Position numbers and translations under genes: made by a program
Shown: one piece after another, positions 29,559-39,005 of the stretch
Layout: each line of letters opens with the position of its first letter
Numbering within the stretch: the first letter of the stretch is position 1
Notes under the pieces: model-generated
The model's database searches: none
What the model was told of the DNA's origin: nothing
The model's input: the letters and a program-made list of their open reading frames with translations, nothing else
Assembly: GCF_900100305.1 (NCBI RefSeq)
Contig: NZ_FNEY01000023.1
Coordinates: 21,526 to 85,525, forward strand
Length of the DNA: 64,000 nt
Origin: Paracidovorax citrulli
GTDB taxonomy: Bacteria > Pseudomonadota > Gammaproteobacteria > Burkholderiales > Burkholderiaceae_C
Direction: 5' to 3'

Positions 29559-31163
29559 ATGCATCACACGCCATTGCCATCCCGCCGCCCATCCGCATCT
29601 GCCCTGCTGCTGGGCGGTATCGTCGCCGCCTGTGCCGCGCCCGCCTGGGCCCAGACGGCCGAGCCCGAGCCCGGCATGTGGAGCTTCGACGGTGAGCTGG
29701 ATGGCCGCCCGGGCCGCAGCCTGCACATCGACACCCAGGCCGGCCGCACCATGGCCGTTTCCTACCTGGGGTACCGCGCCGACGGCTCGTCGTTCTTCCT
29801 GCAGGCCGCGGGCATCCGGCCCAACACCTCTTCCACCTTCGACGGCACGCTGAGCGAATTCCGCAACGGCCCGGTGATCGGCGGCGGCGCCGGCCAGGGC
29901 GAGACCGCAGCCACCGCGGGCCCCGTGAAAATCGTCTTCGACACGCCCACCACGGGCACCGTCACGCTGCCGGGCGACGTGCCGCGGCGTATTTCGCGCT
30001 ACCAGTACGAAGATCCTGCCGTACGGCTCACGCGCGACTCCATCGCCGCCGATACCTTCGCTGGCGCGACGCAGAGCTCGAGAACTCCCCACAAAATCGA
30101 CATGAAGCTGGAGAATGGCCAGCTCTCCATGAAGATCGAAACCAGCGCGGAACGGCGAAACTGCATCTATACCGGCAACATCCAGCCCGCAGGTTCGGGC
30201 GTGTCTTCCGACGGGACGTACCTGTGCACCAAGGACGATGGAACGCAGGAGACAGGCGCTTACCGCGCAGAGCATTTCATGATGCAGGCCGATGGCATAT
30301 TCCGGGGGACCCTGTGGCGTGACGGCGCGTCCACCGACCTGCTCGGCTACTGCATGGGGGGTGCCGTCTTCATGGACTGGCCGGGGCTTTGCCCCACGGC
30401 ACGAGGGTTCCAGACGCAGCCGGAACCCGGCATCTGGGGTTTCGAGGGCGAGGTGAGCGGCCGGCCCGGGCGCAGCCTGCAGATCGACACGCAGCAGGGA
30501 CGCGCCATGGTGGTGACCTATGTAGGTTACCGGCCCGACGGCTCCTCGCTCTTCCTGCAGGCCGGGGGCGTACGGGCCGAAGGCGACACGGCCTTTACCG
30601 GCAACCTGCAGGAATACCGCAACGGGCCCGTGCTGGGCGGCGGTACCCGCAGTGGCGAGCAGGCCGCCGACCTGGGCCCAATGCGCATCACCTTCGACTC
30701 GGCCACCACCGGCACCGTCACCCTGCCCGGCGACACGCCCCGGCGCATCGTGCGGTTCCAGTACGAGGATCTCACGGCGCGGTTCAACCAGACCTATCGC
30801 ATCCGGTACGCCGGAGGCTCCACATTGGGGGGCGCACCGTCCCTGCAGCTCAAGTTCCAGGCACGCGACGGGCAGTTCCAGATGGTCGAAAACGGCGGGG
30901 ATGGCACCGGGGGCTGCACCTACACGGGCAGCTACCGGTTCGCCGGCCGGAGCCTCGTCAGCCCCTCCGGAACTTACGTGTGCGACGGGTCCGGGGCAAC
31001 GGGCACCTACAGCAACTACCAGTTCGAAGTGGATGCCGGTGGGCACATCGTTTTCTACAAGTCACCGCGCCGGGTCTATGGCGGCGGCTTCTGTGTCCGG
31101 CGGACGGAAGAAGGCAGCTTCCGCCCCTGCAGCACCGAAGAGCTGAACACGCCGGCCTCCTGA
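29559..31163 (+). CDS. Secreted protein made of two tandem ~240-residue repeats, unknown family
   Basis: A 534-residue protein. The signal peptide (cleavage after AWA, residue ~31) is followed by two related units, ~35-280 and ~287-526. Each starts PEPGxWxFxGExxGRPGRSL, continues IDTQxGRxMxVxYxGYRxDGSS and TGTVTLPGDxPRRIxRxQYED, and ends in a part with four cysteines (C202, C223, C265, C278; and C453, C475, C512, C524). The regular cysteine placement suggests two disulfides per unit in a beta-rich extracytoplasmic protein. GAGGGAG precedes the ATG. I do not recognise the family. The gene lies between catabolic genes and a chitinase, so an envelope or secreted role is likely. Confidence 0.85.
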   Translation: MHHTPLPSRRPSASALLLGGIVAACAAPAWAQTAEPEPGMWSFDGELDGRPGRSLHIDTQAGRTMAVSYLGYRADGSSFFLQAAGIRPNTSSTFDGTLSEFRNGPVIGGGAGQGETAATAGPVKIVFDTPTTGTVTLPGDVPRRISRYQYEDPAVRLTRDSIAADTFAGATQSSRTPHKIDMKLENGQLSMKIETSAERRNCIYTGNIQPAGSGVSSDGTYLCTKDDGTQETGAYRAEHFMMQADGIFRGTLWRDGASTDLLGYCMGGAVFMDWPGLCPTARGFQTQPEPGIWGFEGEVSGRPGRSLQIDTQQGRAMVVTYVGYRPDGSSLFLQAGGVRAEGDTAFTGNLQEYRNGPVLGGGTRSGEQAADLGPMRITFDSATTGTVTLPGDTPRRIVRFQYEDLTARFNQTYRIRYAGGSTLGGAPSLQLKFQARDGQFQMVENGGDGTGGCTYTGSYRFAGRSLVSPSGTYVCDGSGATGTYSNYQFEVDAGGHIVFYKSPRRVYGGGFCVRRTEEGSFRPCSTEELNTPAS

Positions 31164-31344
31164 CGGGAAGTGCAGCCATGGCGCGAGGCCGGGGCTGCAC
31201 ATGCCACGTGGCGCGGACCGCCGCCGTGCCGGGCGCGGCCGCATCCCAAAGCGGCACCCTCGGCATTGCATGCATGGCGCTGCATTGACACGCTGCCTCC
31301 CCGGGCCGAGAGTGCGGAGCCCTGCACACTGAAGAGCACCGCAC

Positions 31345-32700
31345 ATGAGGCCCACCTGGACCCGCCCCCTGGGCATCGCCTGCCTGGCCTTCCTGGCCGC
31401 CCCTGCCTGGAGCGGCACGGCCGCGCCGGACGCCGGGCAACAGCCGCGCTTCGCCATGTCCGCCCACGCCCACGCCTACGCCCACGCGGCAGCGCCCGCA
31501 CGCGAAATGGTGGGCTACTTCACGTCCTGGGGCATCTATGCCCGCGGCTACACCGCGAGAAGCCTGGCCTCCCAGGGCGCCCTGCCCCGCATCACCACGC
31601 TGAACTATGCGTTCGGCAGCGTGGCGCCCGCCAGCGCGGACGGCAGCGGCCCGGTGGGCTGTCGGCTCGGCGACGCGTGGGCCGACGTGGAGCGTCCCTG
31701 GACGGCCGAGGAAAGCGTGGACGGCACGGCGGTGGACGACACCCAGCCGCTGCGCGGCAACTTCCAGCAGCTGCGCGCGCTCAAGCGCCTGCGGCCCGGG
31801 CTGAAGGTGCTGGTCTCGCTGGGGGGATGGAACGGATCGAAGTGGTTCTCCGACGCGGCGCTCACGCCCGCGTCGCGCAGCGCGTTCGTGAAGTCGTGCG
31901 TCGATCTCTTCATCCGCGGCCGCACCGGAGGGGAAACCGAAGGCGACGGCCCGGCCGCGGGCGTGTTCGACGGCATCGACATCGACTGGGAGCACGTCGC
32001 CGCCGAGGCTGCACCGGGCAATATCGTGCGGCCAGAGGATACGGCGAACTTCACGCTGCTGCTGCAGGAATTCCGCCGGCAGCTCGATGCGATCGACCCG
32101 GCGCTGCGCCTGACCATCGCGGCCCCCGCGGGCCCGCAGAACAGCGCGAAGATCGAGCTCGCGGCCGTGGCGAAGACGGTGGATTTCATCAACCTGATGG
32201 CCTACGACCTCCATGTTTCCCCGGAGCGCCGCACCAACCACCAGGCCGCGCTCGCACCCAGCCCGCGCGACCCCGACCGGGCAAAGGATCTCTCGGTGGT
32301 GGAAGCCGTCGGCCGGTACCTGCAGGCCGGCGTGCCGCGCAGCAAGCTCGTGGTCGGCGCACCGCTGTACTCGCAGGGATGGAGCGGCGTGAATCCGGCT
32401 GGCAACGGCCTCTACCAGCCGGCCACGGGGCCCGCGCAGGGCACCTACGAGGCCGGCGTGGATGATTTCAAGACCGTGCGCGCCAAGCCCGGTTTCACGC
32501 GCCACCGGGACGCGTGGTCGCGCGCGGCCTGGCTTTTCGACGGCAGCACGTTCTGGACCTTCGACGACGAACAGGTCGTGCGCGAGAAGGCGCGCACCGT
32601 GCGGGCCGCGGGCCTGCGCGGCATGATGTTCTGGGAGCTTTCCGGCGATGGTGGCGAGCTGGTGCGCGCGGCGGGAGAGGAGCTGTCCACGGGCCGCTGA
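31345..32700 (+). CDS. Secreted chitinase, glycoside hydrolase family 18
   Basis: A 451-residue extracellular chitinase that hydrolyses beta-1,4-GlcNAc chains. The signal peptide is cleaved near PAWSG (~23). The GH18 barrel shows VGYFTSWGIYARGY, LVSLGGWNGSKWFSD and catalytic DGIDIDWE (DxxDxDxE, glutamate as acid/base), then INLMAYDLH and the C-terminal GLRGMMFWELSGDGG. The mature N terminus has a short His/Ala stretch (AHAHAYAHAA). No chitin-binding or fibronectin module is present. A hairpin terminator follows the gene. Confidence 0.94.
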   Translation: MRPTWTRPLGIACLAFLAAPAWSGTAAPDAGQQPRFAMSAHAHAYAHAAAPAREMVGYFTSWGIYARGYTARSLASQGALPRITTLNYAFGSVAPASADGSGPVGCRLGDAWADVERPWTAEESVDGTAVDDTQPLRGNFQQLRALKRLRPGLKVLVSLGGWNGSKWFSDAALTPASRSAFVKSCVDLFIRGRTGGETEGDGPAAGVFDGIDIDWEHVAAEAAPGNIVRPEDTANFTLLLQEFRRQLDAIDPALRLTIAAPAGPQNSAKIELAAVAKTVDFINLMAYDLHVSPERRTNHQAALAPSPRDPDRAKDLSVVEAVGRYLQAGVPRSKLVVGAPLYSQGWSGVNPAGNGLYQPATGPAQGTYEAGVDDFKTVRAKPGFTRHRDAWSRAAWLFDGSTFWTFDDEQVVREKARTVRAAGLRGMMFWELSGDGGELVRAAGEELSTGR

Positions 32701-32755
32701 AACCCGCGGGACGCGCCGTGGAAGGCGAATCCGGGATAATCCCGTGATTCCCTGC

Positions 32756-32786
32756 AGCCGGGCCGAGCGCCCGGCTCTCTATTTTC
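32756..32786 (+). terminator. Terminator-like hairpin after the chitinase gene
   Basis: AGCCGGGC-cgagc-GCCCGGCT is followed by CTCTATTTT. It lies between the chitinase stop (32700) and the next start (32797), so part of the T-rich tail also forms the leader of the downstream gene. The T run is short, so termination may be incomplete. Confidence 0.6.
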
Positions 32787-32796
32787 AGCACGAGAC

Positions 32797-34107
32797 ATGA
32801 GCGCCACTGCCACCCCCACCGACCCGAACCGCCAACACCTCGAAACGGCGCGCGAGCAGATCGCGCGCGGCGACCTGCAGCAGGCCGCGCTCACGCTGAA
32901 CAAGGCCCAGCGCACCCAGCCCAACGACCCGCGCGTGTTCATGCTGGCGGGCCTCATGGCCGAGAAGGCGGGCAATATCCCGAAGGCCTTCGACGGGCTG
33001 CGCCGCGCCGTGACGCTGGCGCCCGACTGGGGCCCGGGCCAGCTGGAGCTGGCGCTGCTGCACGCGCGCCAGAACCAGTTGCGCGAAGCCGTGGAGCTGG
33101 CCGAGAAGCTGGCCGCGCGCGAGCCGCGCAACCTGGTGGTGCTCGCCGGCGTGGTGGACATCGCCCACCGCGCGGGGCACCTGGAGATGGCCGTGCGGCA
33201 CCTGCGCCGCGGCCTGGAGATGGTGCCCGGCGACGTGCAGTTGCGCCGCCTGCTCGCCCGCGACCTGAGCGACCTGGGCCAACACGCCGAGTCGCTGCAG
33301 GTCTGGGGCGCGCTGATCGACGAGAACCCGCAGGACACCGAGGCCCGCCTGGGCCGGGTGAAGGCCTGCATCGCGGCCGGCACGCCGGCGCAGGCGGTGG
33401 CCGACACGACGGCGCTGATGGAACTCGCGCCCGGTGATTCCGTGGTGGCCTACTACACGGCCATCGCGCACGGCGTGACGCCGCAGCACCAGCCGCCGGA
33501 ACTGCACCGCGCGCTGTTCGACAACCTCGCAAGCCTCTACGACCAGCACATGGTCGCCGGACTGAAGTACAAGCTGCCGAAGATCGCGGCCGAAAAGATC
33601 CTCGCACGCTACCCCGACAAGCACATGAACGTGCTGGACCTGGGCTGCGGCACGGGACTGCTGGGCGTGTGCCTGGGCCGCATCGACGGCTTCCTCATCG
33701 GCGTGGACATCTCCATGAAGATGATCGAGCAGGCGGCACGCCACAACGTGTACGACCGCTTCCACAATGCCAACCTGCTGGACGCGCTGCGCGACACGCC
33801 CTCCTCCACCTACGACGTGGTGGCGGCGCTGGATGTCTTCATCTACGCGGGCGACCTGTCGGACACCGTGCCCGACGCCTTCCGCCTGATCGTGCCGAAC
33901 GGCGACTTCCTCTTCTCGTGCGAAGCCGCTCCCGAAGAGGGCCCGGACCTGGTGCTGCAGGCCAGTGGCCGCTACGCCCACAAGCGCAGCCACGCCCTGG
34001 CCGTGTGCCGGGCGGCGGGCTTCACGTCGGTGGAGATCGAGGATCTCCTGCTGCGCTACGACGGCAATGAGCCCGTGCAGGGCTTCCTGGTAACCGCAAG
34101 GAAATAA
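32797..34107 (+). CDS. TPR-repeat SAM-dependent methyltransferase
   Basis: A 436-residue protein. About 235 N-terminal residues form tandem tetratricopeptide-like helices (e.g. AREQIARGDLQQAALTLNKA, MLAGLMAEKAGNIPKAFDGL). These are fused to a class I methyltransferase (~240-436) with motif I VLDLGCGTGLLGVCL and the acidic loop VDISMKMIEQA. It is similar in layout to TPR-methyltransferases of unknown target; the repeats probably bind a protein substrate. It ends in a GNEPVQGFLVTARK strand typical of the fold. Confidence 0.88.
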   Translation: MSATATPTDPNRQHLETAREQIARGDLQQAALTLNKAQRTQPNDPRVFMLAGLMAEKAGNIPKAFDGLRRAVTLAPDWGPGQLELALLHARQNQLREAVELAEKLAAREPRNLVVLAGVVDIAHRAGHLEMAVRHLRRGLEMVPGDVQLRRLLARDLSDLGQHAESLQVWGALIDENPQDTEARLGRVKACIAAGTPAQAVADTTALMELAPGDSVVAYYTAIAHGVTPQHQPPELHRALFDNLASLYDQHMVAGLKYKLPKIAAEKILARYPDKHMNVLDLGCGTGLLGVCLGRIDGFLIGVDISMKMIEQAARHNVYDRFHNANLLDALRDTPSSTYDVVAALDVFIYAGDLSDTVPDAFRLIVPNGDFLFSCEAAPEEGPDLVLQASGRYAHKRSHALAVCRAAGFTSVEIEDLLLRYDGNEPVQGFLVTARK

Positions 34108-34190
34108 CGGCCCCCCCTGAGGCGCCTGCGGCGCCTTCCCCCCGGGGGGACGACGCTGGCAGCCCGGCGGAGCCGGTTCTGCGGCGTCTG
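34108..34190. repeat. REP-like compound palindrome
   Basis: Seven C (34111-34117) pair with six G (34144-34149) around an inner stem AGGCGCC-tgc-GGCGCCT (34120-34136). A further small palindrome, CCGGC-gga-GCCGG, follows. The element sits between convergent genes. It matches the look of the dispersed G/C-rich intergenic palindromes of Acidovorax-type genomes and can also serve as a terminator. It fills most of the 245-bp gap, which otherwise holds nothing I can identify. Confidence 0.55.
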
Positions 34191-34352
34191 CTGACATGGC
34201 CTGCTCCGCGGCCTTCGGATGGGTGGCGCACTGCCTGTCCAACGCTGGCGCCCCGAGCCTGCCTCGGGCGCGCTTTTTTCTCGGCGGGGTCTGGCACCAA
34301 GGCGTTTCAGCTTCCGCAGGCTCGGAGGCGCCGGGCGGCGAGCTCTGGCGGC

Positions 34353-35906
34353 TCAGATGCGGAATGCGTCCACGGCGCGGACGAGGTGGGCGGCCTGCTG
34401 CTGCATGGACTGGGCGGCGGCGGCGCTCTGCTCCACCAGCGCGGCGTTCTGCTGGGTGCCCTGGTCCATGACGGTAATGGCTTCGCTGACCTGGGCCACG
34501 CCGTCGCTCTGGGCCCCGCTGGCGGCGCTGATCTCGCTGACCAGGCCGGTGACGCGCTGGATGGCGGACACCACTTCGGCCATGGTGGTGCCTGCCCGGT
34601 CCACCAGCTGCGAGCCCTGGCCCACGCGCTCGACGCTGGCGCCGATCAGGTCCTTGATCTCCCGCGCGGCCTGGGCGCTGCGCTGGGCCAGCAGCCGCAC
34701 CTCTCCGGCCACGACGGCGAAGCCGCGGCCCTGTTCGCCGGCGCGGGCCGCTTCCACTGCCGCATTCAGCGCCAGGATGTTGGTCTGGAAGGCGATGGAG
34801 TCGATCACGCCGATGATGTCCGCGATCTTGCGGCTGGAATCGTTGATGCCGCGCATGGTCTGCACGACCTCGGCCACGACCTCCCCGCCCCGCACGGCCA
34901 CGGTGCTCGCGTTCACGGCAAGTTCATTGGCCTGGCGGGCGCTGTCGGCGTTCTGGCGCGAGGTGGAGCCCAGGTGCTCCATCGATGCGGCCGTCTGCTC
35001 CAGGGCGGCGGCCTGCTGCTCGGTGCGGGCCGAGAGGTCGTTCGTGCCGGAGGATATCTCCACGGAGGCCTGGGAAACCGCGTCCGCGGACTGGCGGACC
35101 TGCCCGATCACCTGGGCCAGTTGCAGGCGCATGGCCGAGAGATGGTGGACCAGGCTGGAGGTGTCGCCCGCGCCTGCCGCGAAGCTCTCGCGCAGGTCGC
35201 CGTCCGCGATCTGGCGGGCGATCGCCGTTGCCTGGGCCGGGTCGCCGCCCAGCTGGCGCAGGACGGAGCGGATGATCCGCCAGCCCAGCAGCCCCCCGAG
35301 CACCGCGCCCGCCGCGATGAGCGCGGACACGATGCGGAAGGTGCGGTCCACGGAGGCGGCCACGCGCTCGGTCTCGTCCCGTGCCTGCTGCTCCTGCAGC
35401 TTGCCGGCTTCCAGCAGCAGGTTGCGGACCTCGACGTGCAGCCGGTCGGTGGAGGCGTTGAGCTCGCCCATGGCCGCTTCCGCATCGCCGGCCTGCGCAG
35501 CCGCCTGCAGCCTGGCCACCGACGCCTTGTAGCGGGCCCAGGTGTCCGCCAGCTTCTGGCCCGTGGCGCGCAGTTCCGCGCTGCCATCGTCCTGGCGCAG
35601 CAGGCCGATGGCGTCGAGCACGGACTGCTCCGACTGCTGGTTGAGCGACAGCGTTTCCTCGCGGGATTTCGCGTCGGTCTTGAGGATGAACGGGTACATG
35701 CGCCGGAAGTGCACCGCCGCCTGCCGGCCCCCGTCCACCACCTTGCGCAACGGGACGACGGTGTCGGTGTACATCTCGCGCTGGGCGGCGCTCACCGCGC
35801 GCAGCTGGGCCAGGCCCGTGGCCCCGACGAGCAGGACGACGGCCAGGAAGAAAGCCACCAGCGCGACCAGCTTCTGCGCCAATGTGATGTTTTTGAATAG
35901 CGGCAT
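34353..35906 (-). CDS. Methyl-accepting chemotaxis protein with four-helix-bundle sensor
   Basis: A 517-residue chemoreceptor starting [20 protein letters not shown]. It has a first membrane helix (~12-35), an all-helical periplasmic domain of the 4HB_MCP type (~36-185), a second membrane helix (~188-210), HAMP (~210-265) and a signalling domain with the conserved tip [29 protein letters not shown]. There is no C-terminal CheR pentapeptide. The ligand is unknown. Its start is chosen because the alternative upstream start adds eight residues without a ribosome site. It stands upstream of no flagellar genes here. Confidence 0.93.
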   Translation of the reverse strand: MPLFKNITLAQKLVALVAFFLAVVLLVGATGLAQLRAVSAAQREMYTDTVVPLRKVVDGGRQAAVHFRRMYPFILKTDAKSREETLSLNQQSEQSVLDAIGLLRQDDGSAELRATGQKLADTWARYKASVARLQAAAQAGDAEAAMGELNASTDRLHVEVRNLLLEAGKLQEQQARDETERVAASVDRTFRIVSALIAAGAVLGGLLGWRIIRSVLRQLGGDPAQATAIARQIADGDLRESFAAGAGDTSSLVHHLSAMRLQLAQVIGQVRQSADAVSQASVEISSGTNDLSARTEQQAAALEQTAASMEHLGSTSRQNADSARQANELAVNASTVAVRGGEVVAEVVQTMRGINDSSRKIADIIGVIDSIAFQTNILALNAAVEAARAGEQGRGFAVVAGEVRLLAQRSAQAAREIKDLIGASVERVGQGSQLVDRAGTTMAEVVSAIQRVTGLVSEISAASGAQSDGVAQVSEAITVMDQGTQQNAALVEQSAAAAQSMQQQAAHLVRAVDAFRI

Positions 35907-36031
35907 GGAACGGAACCCCTCGAACTGCAACTCATCCGTGCAGGCCGTCCCATGGTGCCAGAAACGTAAGGAATTAATACACGTTCATCAAAGATGACGG
36001 CATTTCTACAACGTGCCGGGGTACCGCCCTC

Positions 36032-37315
36032 TCAGAAGCCCAGTGCGTGCGGCAGCCAGGTGGAGATGGCGGGCACGAAGGTGAGCAGGCCCAGCACGAT
36101 CAGGTGCGCCACGAGGAACGGCGGCAGTTCGCGCGTGAGCGCCGCCAGCGGCACCTTGGTGGCGACCGAGGTGACGAACAGCAGTCCGCCCACCGGCGGC
36201 GTGATCATGCCCAGGGTGAGGTTGACGATCACCACCATGGCGAAGTGGATCGGGTCGATGCCCAGCGCCGCCGAGATGGGCGCGAGGATGGGCACGAGGA
36301 TCATCACGCCCGGCAGCGGCTCCATGAAGATGCCGAAGAGCAGCAGCAGGATGTTGACCGCGATGAGGAAGGTGACGGGCGAGAGGTTCCAGCCCACGAT
36401 CGTCTCGGCCAGGCGCTGGGGCACCCCTTCCACCGTCAGCACCCAGGCGAAGGCGGCCGAGGCCGCCACCACCAGCAGCACCGAGGCGGTGAGCAGCGCG
36501 GAGCGTGCGGCGATGTGCGGCAGGGCCTTCCACTCCAGCGTGCGGTAGATCCACTTGCCGCAGACCAGGGCGTAGAACACGGCCACCACGGAGGCCTCGG
36601 TGGGCGTGAAGATGCCGAAGCGGATGCCCACCAGGATCAGCACCACCAGCATCAGGGCCGGAATGGCGCGGATGCTGTTGGCGAGCATTTCCCGGCCGCC
36701 CGGGCGCGGCTCGCGGGAGCGGTAGTCGCGCTGCACGCACACGCGCCAGTTGACGATGGCCATGGCCACGGCGATGAGGATGCCCGGCGCGAAGCCGGCG
36801 ATGAAGAGCGCGCCGACCGAGACCTGCTCGTCCTGCAGCGCGTAGATGATCATGATGATCGAGGGCGGGATGATGGGCCCCACGATGGCCGTGCTGGCGG
36901 TGAGCGCGGCGGCGTAGGCGCGCGAGTAGCCCGCCTTGTCCATCATCTTGACCATCATCGAGCCGGGCCCCGCCGCGTCGGCCAGGGCCGAGCCCGAGAT
37001 GCCCGAGAACAGCGTGAGCGACAGGATGTTGGCGTGCCCCAGGCCCCCGCGCAGGTGGCCCACGAACTGCGCGGCGAAGCGCAGCAGCACCACGGTGAGC
37101 GCGCCGCCGGACATGATCTCGGCCGCGAGGATGAAGAAGGGCACGGCCATCAGCGGGAAGCTGTCGATGCCCGTGAACATCTCCTTGAACACGATCAGTT
37201 GCGGATAGCGCCCGCCCACGAAGACCGCGATGGCGGCCGACATGGCGAGCGCGAACGCGACGGGAAAGCCCAGCGCCATCAGCAGGAGGGCGGAAACGAA
37301 GAGGGTGATGGCCAT
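36032..37315 (-). CDS. dctM: TRAP transporter large permease, DctM
   Basis: A 427-residue membrane protein with about twelve hydrophobic segments, the ion-translocating subunit of a tripartite ATP-independent periplasmic transporter. Family segments include GIDSFPLMAVPFFILAAEIMSGG, ISGSALADAAGPGSMMVKMM and GPIIPPSIIMIIYAL. AGAAGGAA precedes the ATG. It is the third gene of dctP-dctQ-dctM. The substrate, probably a C4-dicarboxylate or related organic acid, cannot be read from the permease. Confidence 0.95.
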   Translation of the reverse strand: MAITLFVSALLLMALGFPVAFALAMSAAIAVFVGGRYPQLIVFKEMFTGIDSFPLMAVPFFILAAEIMSGGALTVVLLRFAAQFVGHLRGGLGHANILSLTLFSGISGSALADAAGPGSMMVKMMDKAGYSRAYAAALTASTAIVGPIIPPSIIMIIYALQDEQVSVGALFIAGFAPGILIAVAMAIVNWRVCVQRDYRSREPRPGGREMLANSIRAIPALMLVVLILVGIRFGIFTPTEASVVAVFYALVCGKWIYRTLEWKALPHIAARSALLTASVLLVVAASAAFAWVLTVEGVPQRLAETIVGWNLSPVTFLIAVNILLLLFGIFMEPLPGVMILVPILAPISAALGIDPIHFAMVVIVNLTLGMITPPVGGLLFVTSVATKVPLAALTRELPPFLVAHLIVLGLLTFVPAISTWLPHALGF

Positions 37316-37342
37316 GGCGTCAGTTCCTTCTGCTGCGGGCCA

Positions 37343-37858
37343 TCACAGGGAGGCCGCCGATTCGGCGTCCATCTCGTCGGATTCGACGTAGCGGCCGTCC
37401 CGGATGTAGCCGCGCGCCATGAAGAGCAGGTGCACGAAGAGCAGCACGAAGCCCGCCGGCATGGCCGCGTAGATCCAGGCGAAGGGGATGTCGGTGGCGG
37501 GCGTGGTCTGGAAGCGCGTGGCCCAGACGTACTGCACCGAGAACCAGGCCATCACCAGGAAGAACGCGCCCAGCGCCACCACGATGCAGCCGCGCAGCGC
37601 CCGCGCGCCGCGCTCGCCCAGCACGTGGTGCAGGTTGTCGATGGCCACGTGGCCGCCGAAGCGCAGCACCAGACCGGCGCCCAGGAAGGTGCACCAGATC
37701 ATCAGGTGGCGCGCCACTTCTTCGGCCCAGACGATGGAGTCGCCCGTGGTGTAGCGCAGCACCACGTTGGCGAAGACGATGCAGGCCATGGCCAGCAGCA
37801 GGAGGATGAGCAGCCAGCGGTTGCCGGCGACCAGGGCGCGCTCGAAGCGAGGGAGCAT
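37343..37858 (-). CDS. dctQ: TRAP transporter small permease, DctQ
   Basis: A 171-residue membrane protein with four helices and the DctQ motif SIVWAEEVARHLMIWCTFLGAGLVLRFGGHVAIDNL. It couples DctP docking to DctM. The start is set at the ATG at 37856-37858. A TTG 30 bp upstream would start inside the T tract of an inter-gene hairpin, which makes it unlikely. It is 27 bp upstream of dctM. Confidence 0.92.
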   Translation of the reverse strand: MLPRFERALVAGNRWLLILLLLAMACIVFANVVLRYTTGDSIVWAEEVARHLMIWCTFLGAGLVLRFGGHVAIDNLHHVLGERGARALRGCIVVALGAFFLVMAWFSVQYVWATRFQTTPATDIPFAWIYAAMPAGFVLLFVHLLFMARGYIRDGRYVESDEMDAESAASL

Positions 37859-37879
37859 GGCGGGATGGATGGGGGCTGG

Positions 37880-37906
37880 AAAAGACAAAGCCCGGACGCG
37901 CCGGGC
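37880..37906 (-). terminator. Hairpin with T-rich tail between dctP and dctQ
   Basis: On the minus strand GCCCGG-cgcgt-CCGGGC is followed by TTTGTCTTTT. Its place between the binding-protein gene and the permease genes fits an attenuator or 3' stabiliser that raises DctP output over DctQM. Confidence 0.65.
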
Positions 37907-37955
37907 ACAGGCCGATGGAGCCGCAAGGCAGGCGGCCCATGCCGCCCGCCCCGGC

Positions 37956-39005
37956 TCACTTCACGCTGGCGATCTGGTCCAGGGTCTTCTGGCCGAACTT
38001 GGTGGCGTACTGCTTGTAGGCGGGCTCCAGGGCCTTCTGGAAGGCGCTCTTGTCCACCGACTCCACCACCTGCATGCCGGCGGCCTTGACTTCGGCCAGG
38101 CCCTTCTGCTCCACGTCATCGACGAACTTGCGCGAAGCCAGCGCGCCCGCCTTGGCGCCTTGCGTGAAGGCGGCCTTCTGCGCATCGTTCAGGCCCGCCC
38201 AGAAGTTGGGCGAAACGATGAGGGCCATCGGGGCATAGACGTGGCCCGTGAGCGAGAGGTATTTCTGCACCTGCGGCAGCTTGGCCGAGACGATGACCGA
38301 CATGGGGTTCTCCTGCCCGTCGATGGTGCCCTGCTGCAGCGCGCCGATCACCTCGGGCCAGGACATGGGCGTGGGCGAGGCGCCCAGCGTGCGGAAGGCG
38401 GTGATGTGGACCGGGTTCTCGGTCACGCGGATCTTCAGGCCTTTCAGGTCGGCGGGCGTCTTGACCGGATGCTTGTTGTTGGTGAGGTGGCGGAAGCCCT
38501 GCTCGCCCCAGGCCAGCGCGATGAGGCCACGCTTCTGGAACTTGCCCAGCAGTTCCTGGCCGAAGGCGCCGTCGAGCACGGCGCGGGCGTGGGCCGTGTC
38601 GCGGAACAGGAAGGGGATGTCCACCACGCCCACGTCGGGCACGAAGTTGCTCAGGGCCCCGGTGGAGACGATGACGGCCTCCACGGTGCCCAGTTGCAGG
38701 CCCTCGATCAGCTCGCGCTCGCCGCCCAGGGCGCTGGAGGGGAACTGCTTGAACTTGATGGCGCCGTTGGTGGCCTTCTCGACCGTTTCGGACCACGCCT
38801 GGGCGGCCGCACCGTAGTGCGAGTTGACGGCCAGCGCGTAGCCGAGCTTGACTTCCTTGGCCTGCTGGGCGTGGACCGTGCCCGTGGCCAGGCAGGCGAT
38901 GGCGGCCAGCGCCGCGGCCAGGCCCTGGCGGCGCAGGGTGCGGTGGGCGGGCAGCGGGAGGGAAGGCGAGGAAACGGCGGGAGCGGTAACGGCAGCGTGG
39001 CGCAT
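37956..39005 (-). CDS. dctP: TRAP transporter substrate-binding protein, DctP
   Basis: A 349-residue periplasmic binding protein. A long signal region ends at VHAQ (~47). The mature part begins AKEVKLGYALAVNSHYGAAA and has KGLKIRVTENPVHITAFRTLGASPTPMSWPEVIGALQQGTIDGQENP. This contains the conserved arginine that salt-bridges the substrate carboxylate in DctP proteins. It is the first gene of a dctPQM operon. The ligand should be an organic acid; which one is not visible. Confidence 0.95.
   Translation of the reverse strand: MRHAAVTAPAVSSPSLPLPAHRTLRRQGLAAALAAIACLATGTVHAQQAKEVKLGYALAVNSHYGAAAQAWSETVEKATNGAIKFKQFPSSALGGERELIEGLQLGTVEAVIVSTGALSNFVPDVGVVDIPFLFRDTAHARAVLDGAFGQELLGKFQKRGLIALAWGEQGFRHLTNNKHPVKTPADLKGLKIRVTENPVHITAFRTLGASPTPMSWPEVIGALQQGTIDGQENPMSVIVSAKLPQVQKYLSLTGHVYAPMALIVSPNFWAGLNDAQKAAFTQGAKAGALASRKFVDDVEQKGLAEVKAAGMQVVESVDKSAFQKALEPAYKQYATKFGQKTLDQIASVK

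Noticed and set aside
26547..31046. A very long open frame on the minus strand across the DUF480, acyl-CoA dehydrogenase and two-repeat protein genes
   Set aside because: It is an antisense shadow caused by high third-position G+C; its product is low-complexity (His/Gly/Arg-rich) and the plus-strand genes have clear family motifs.
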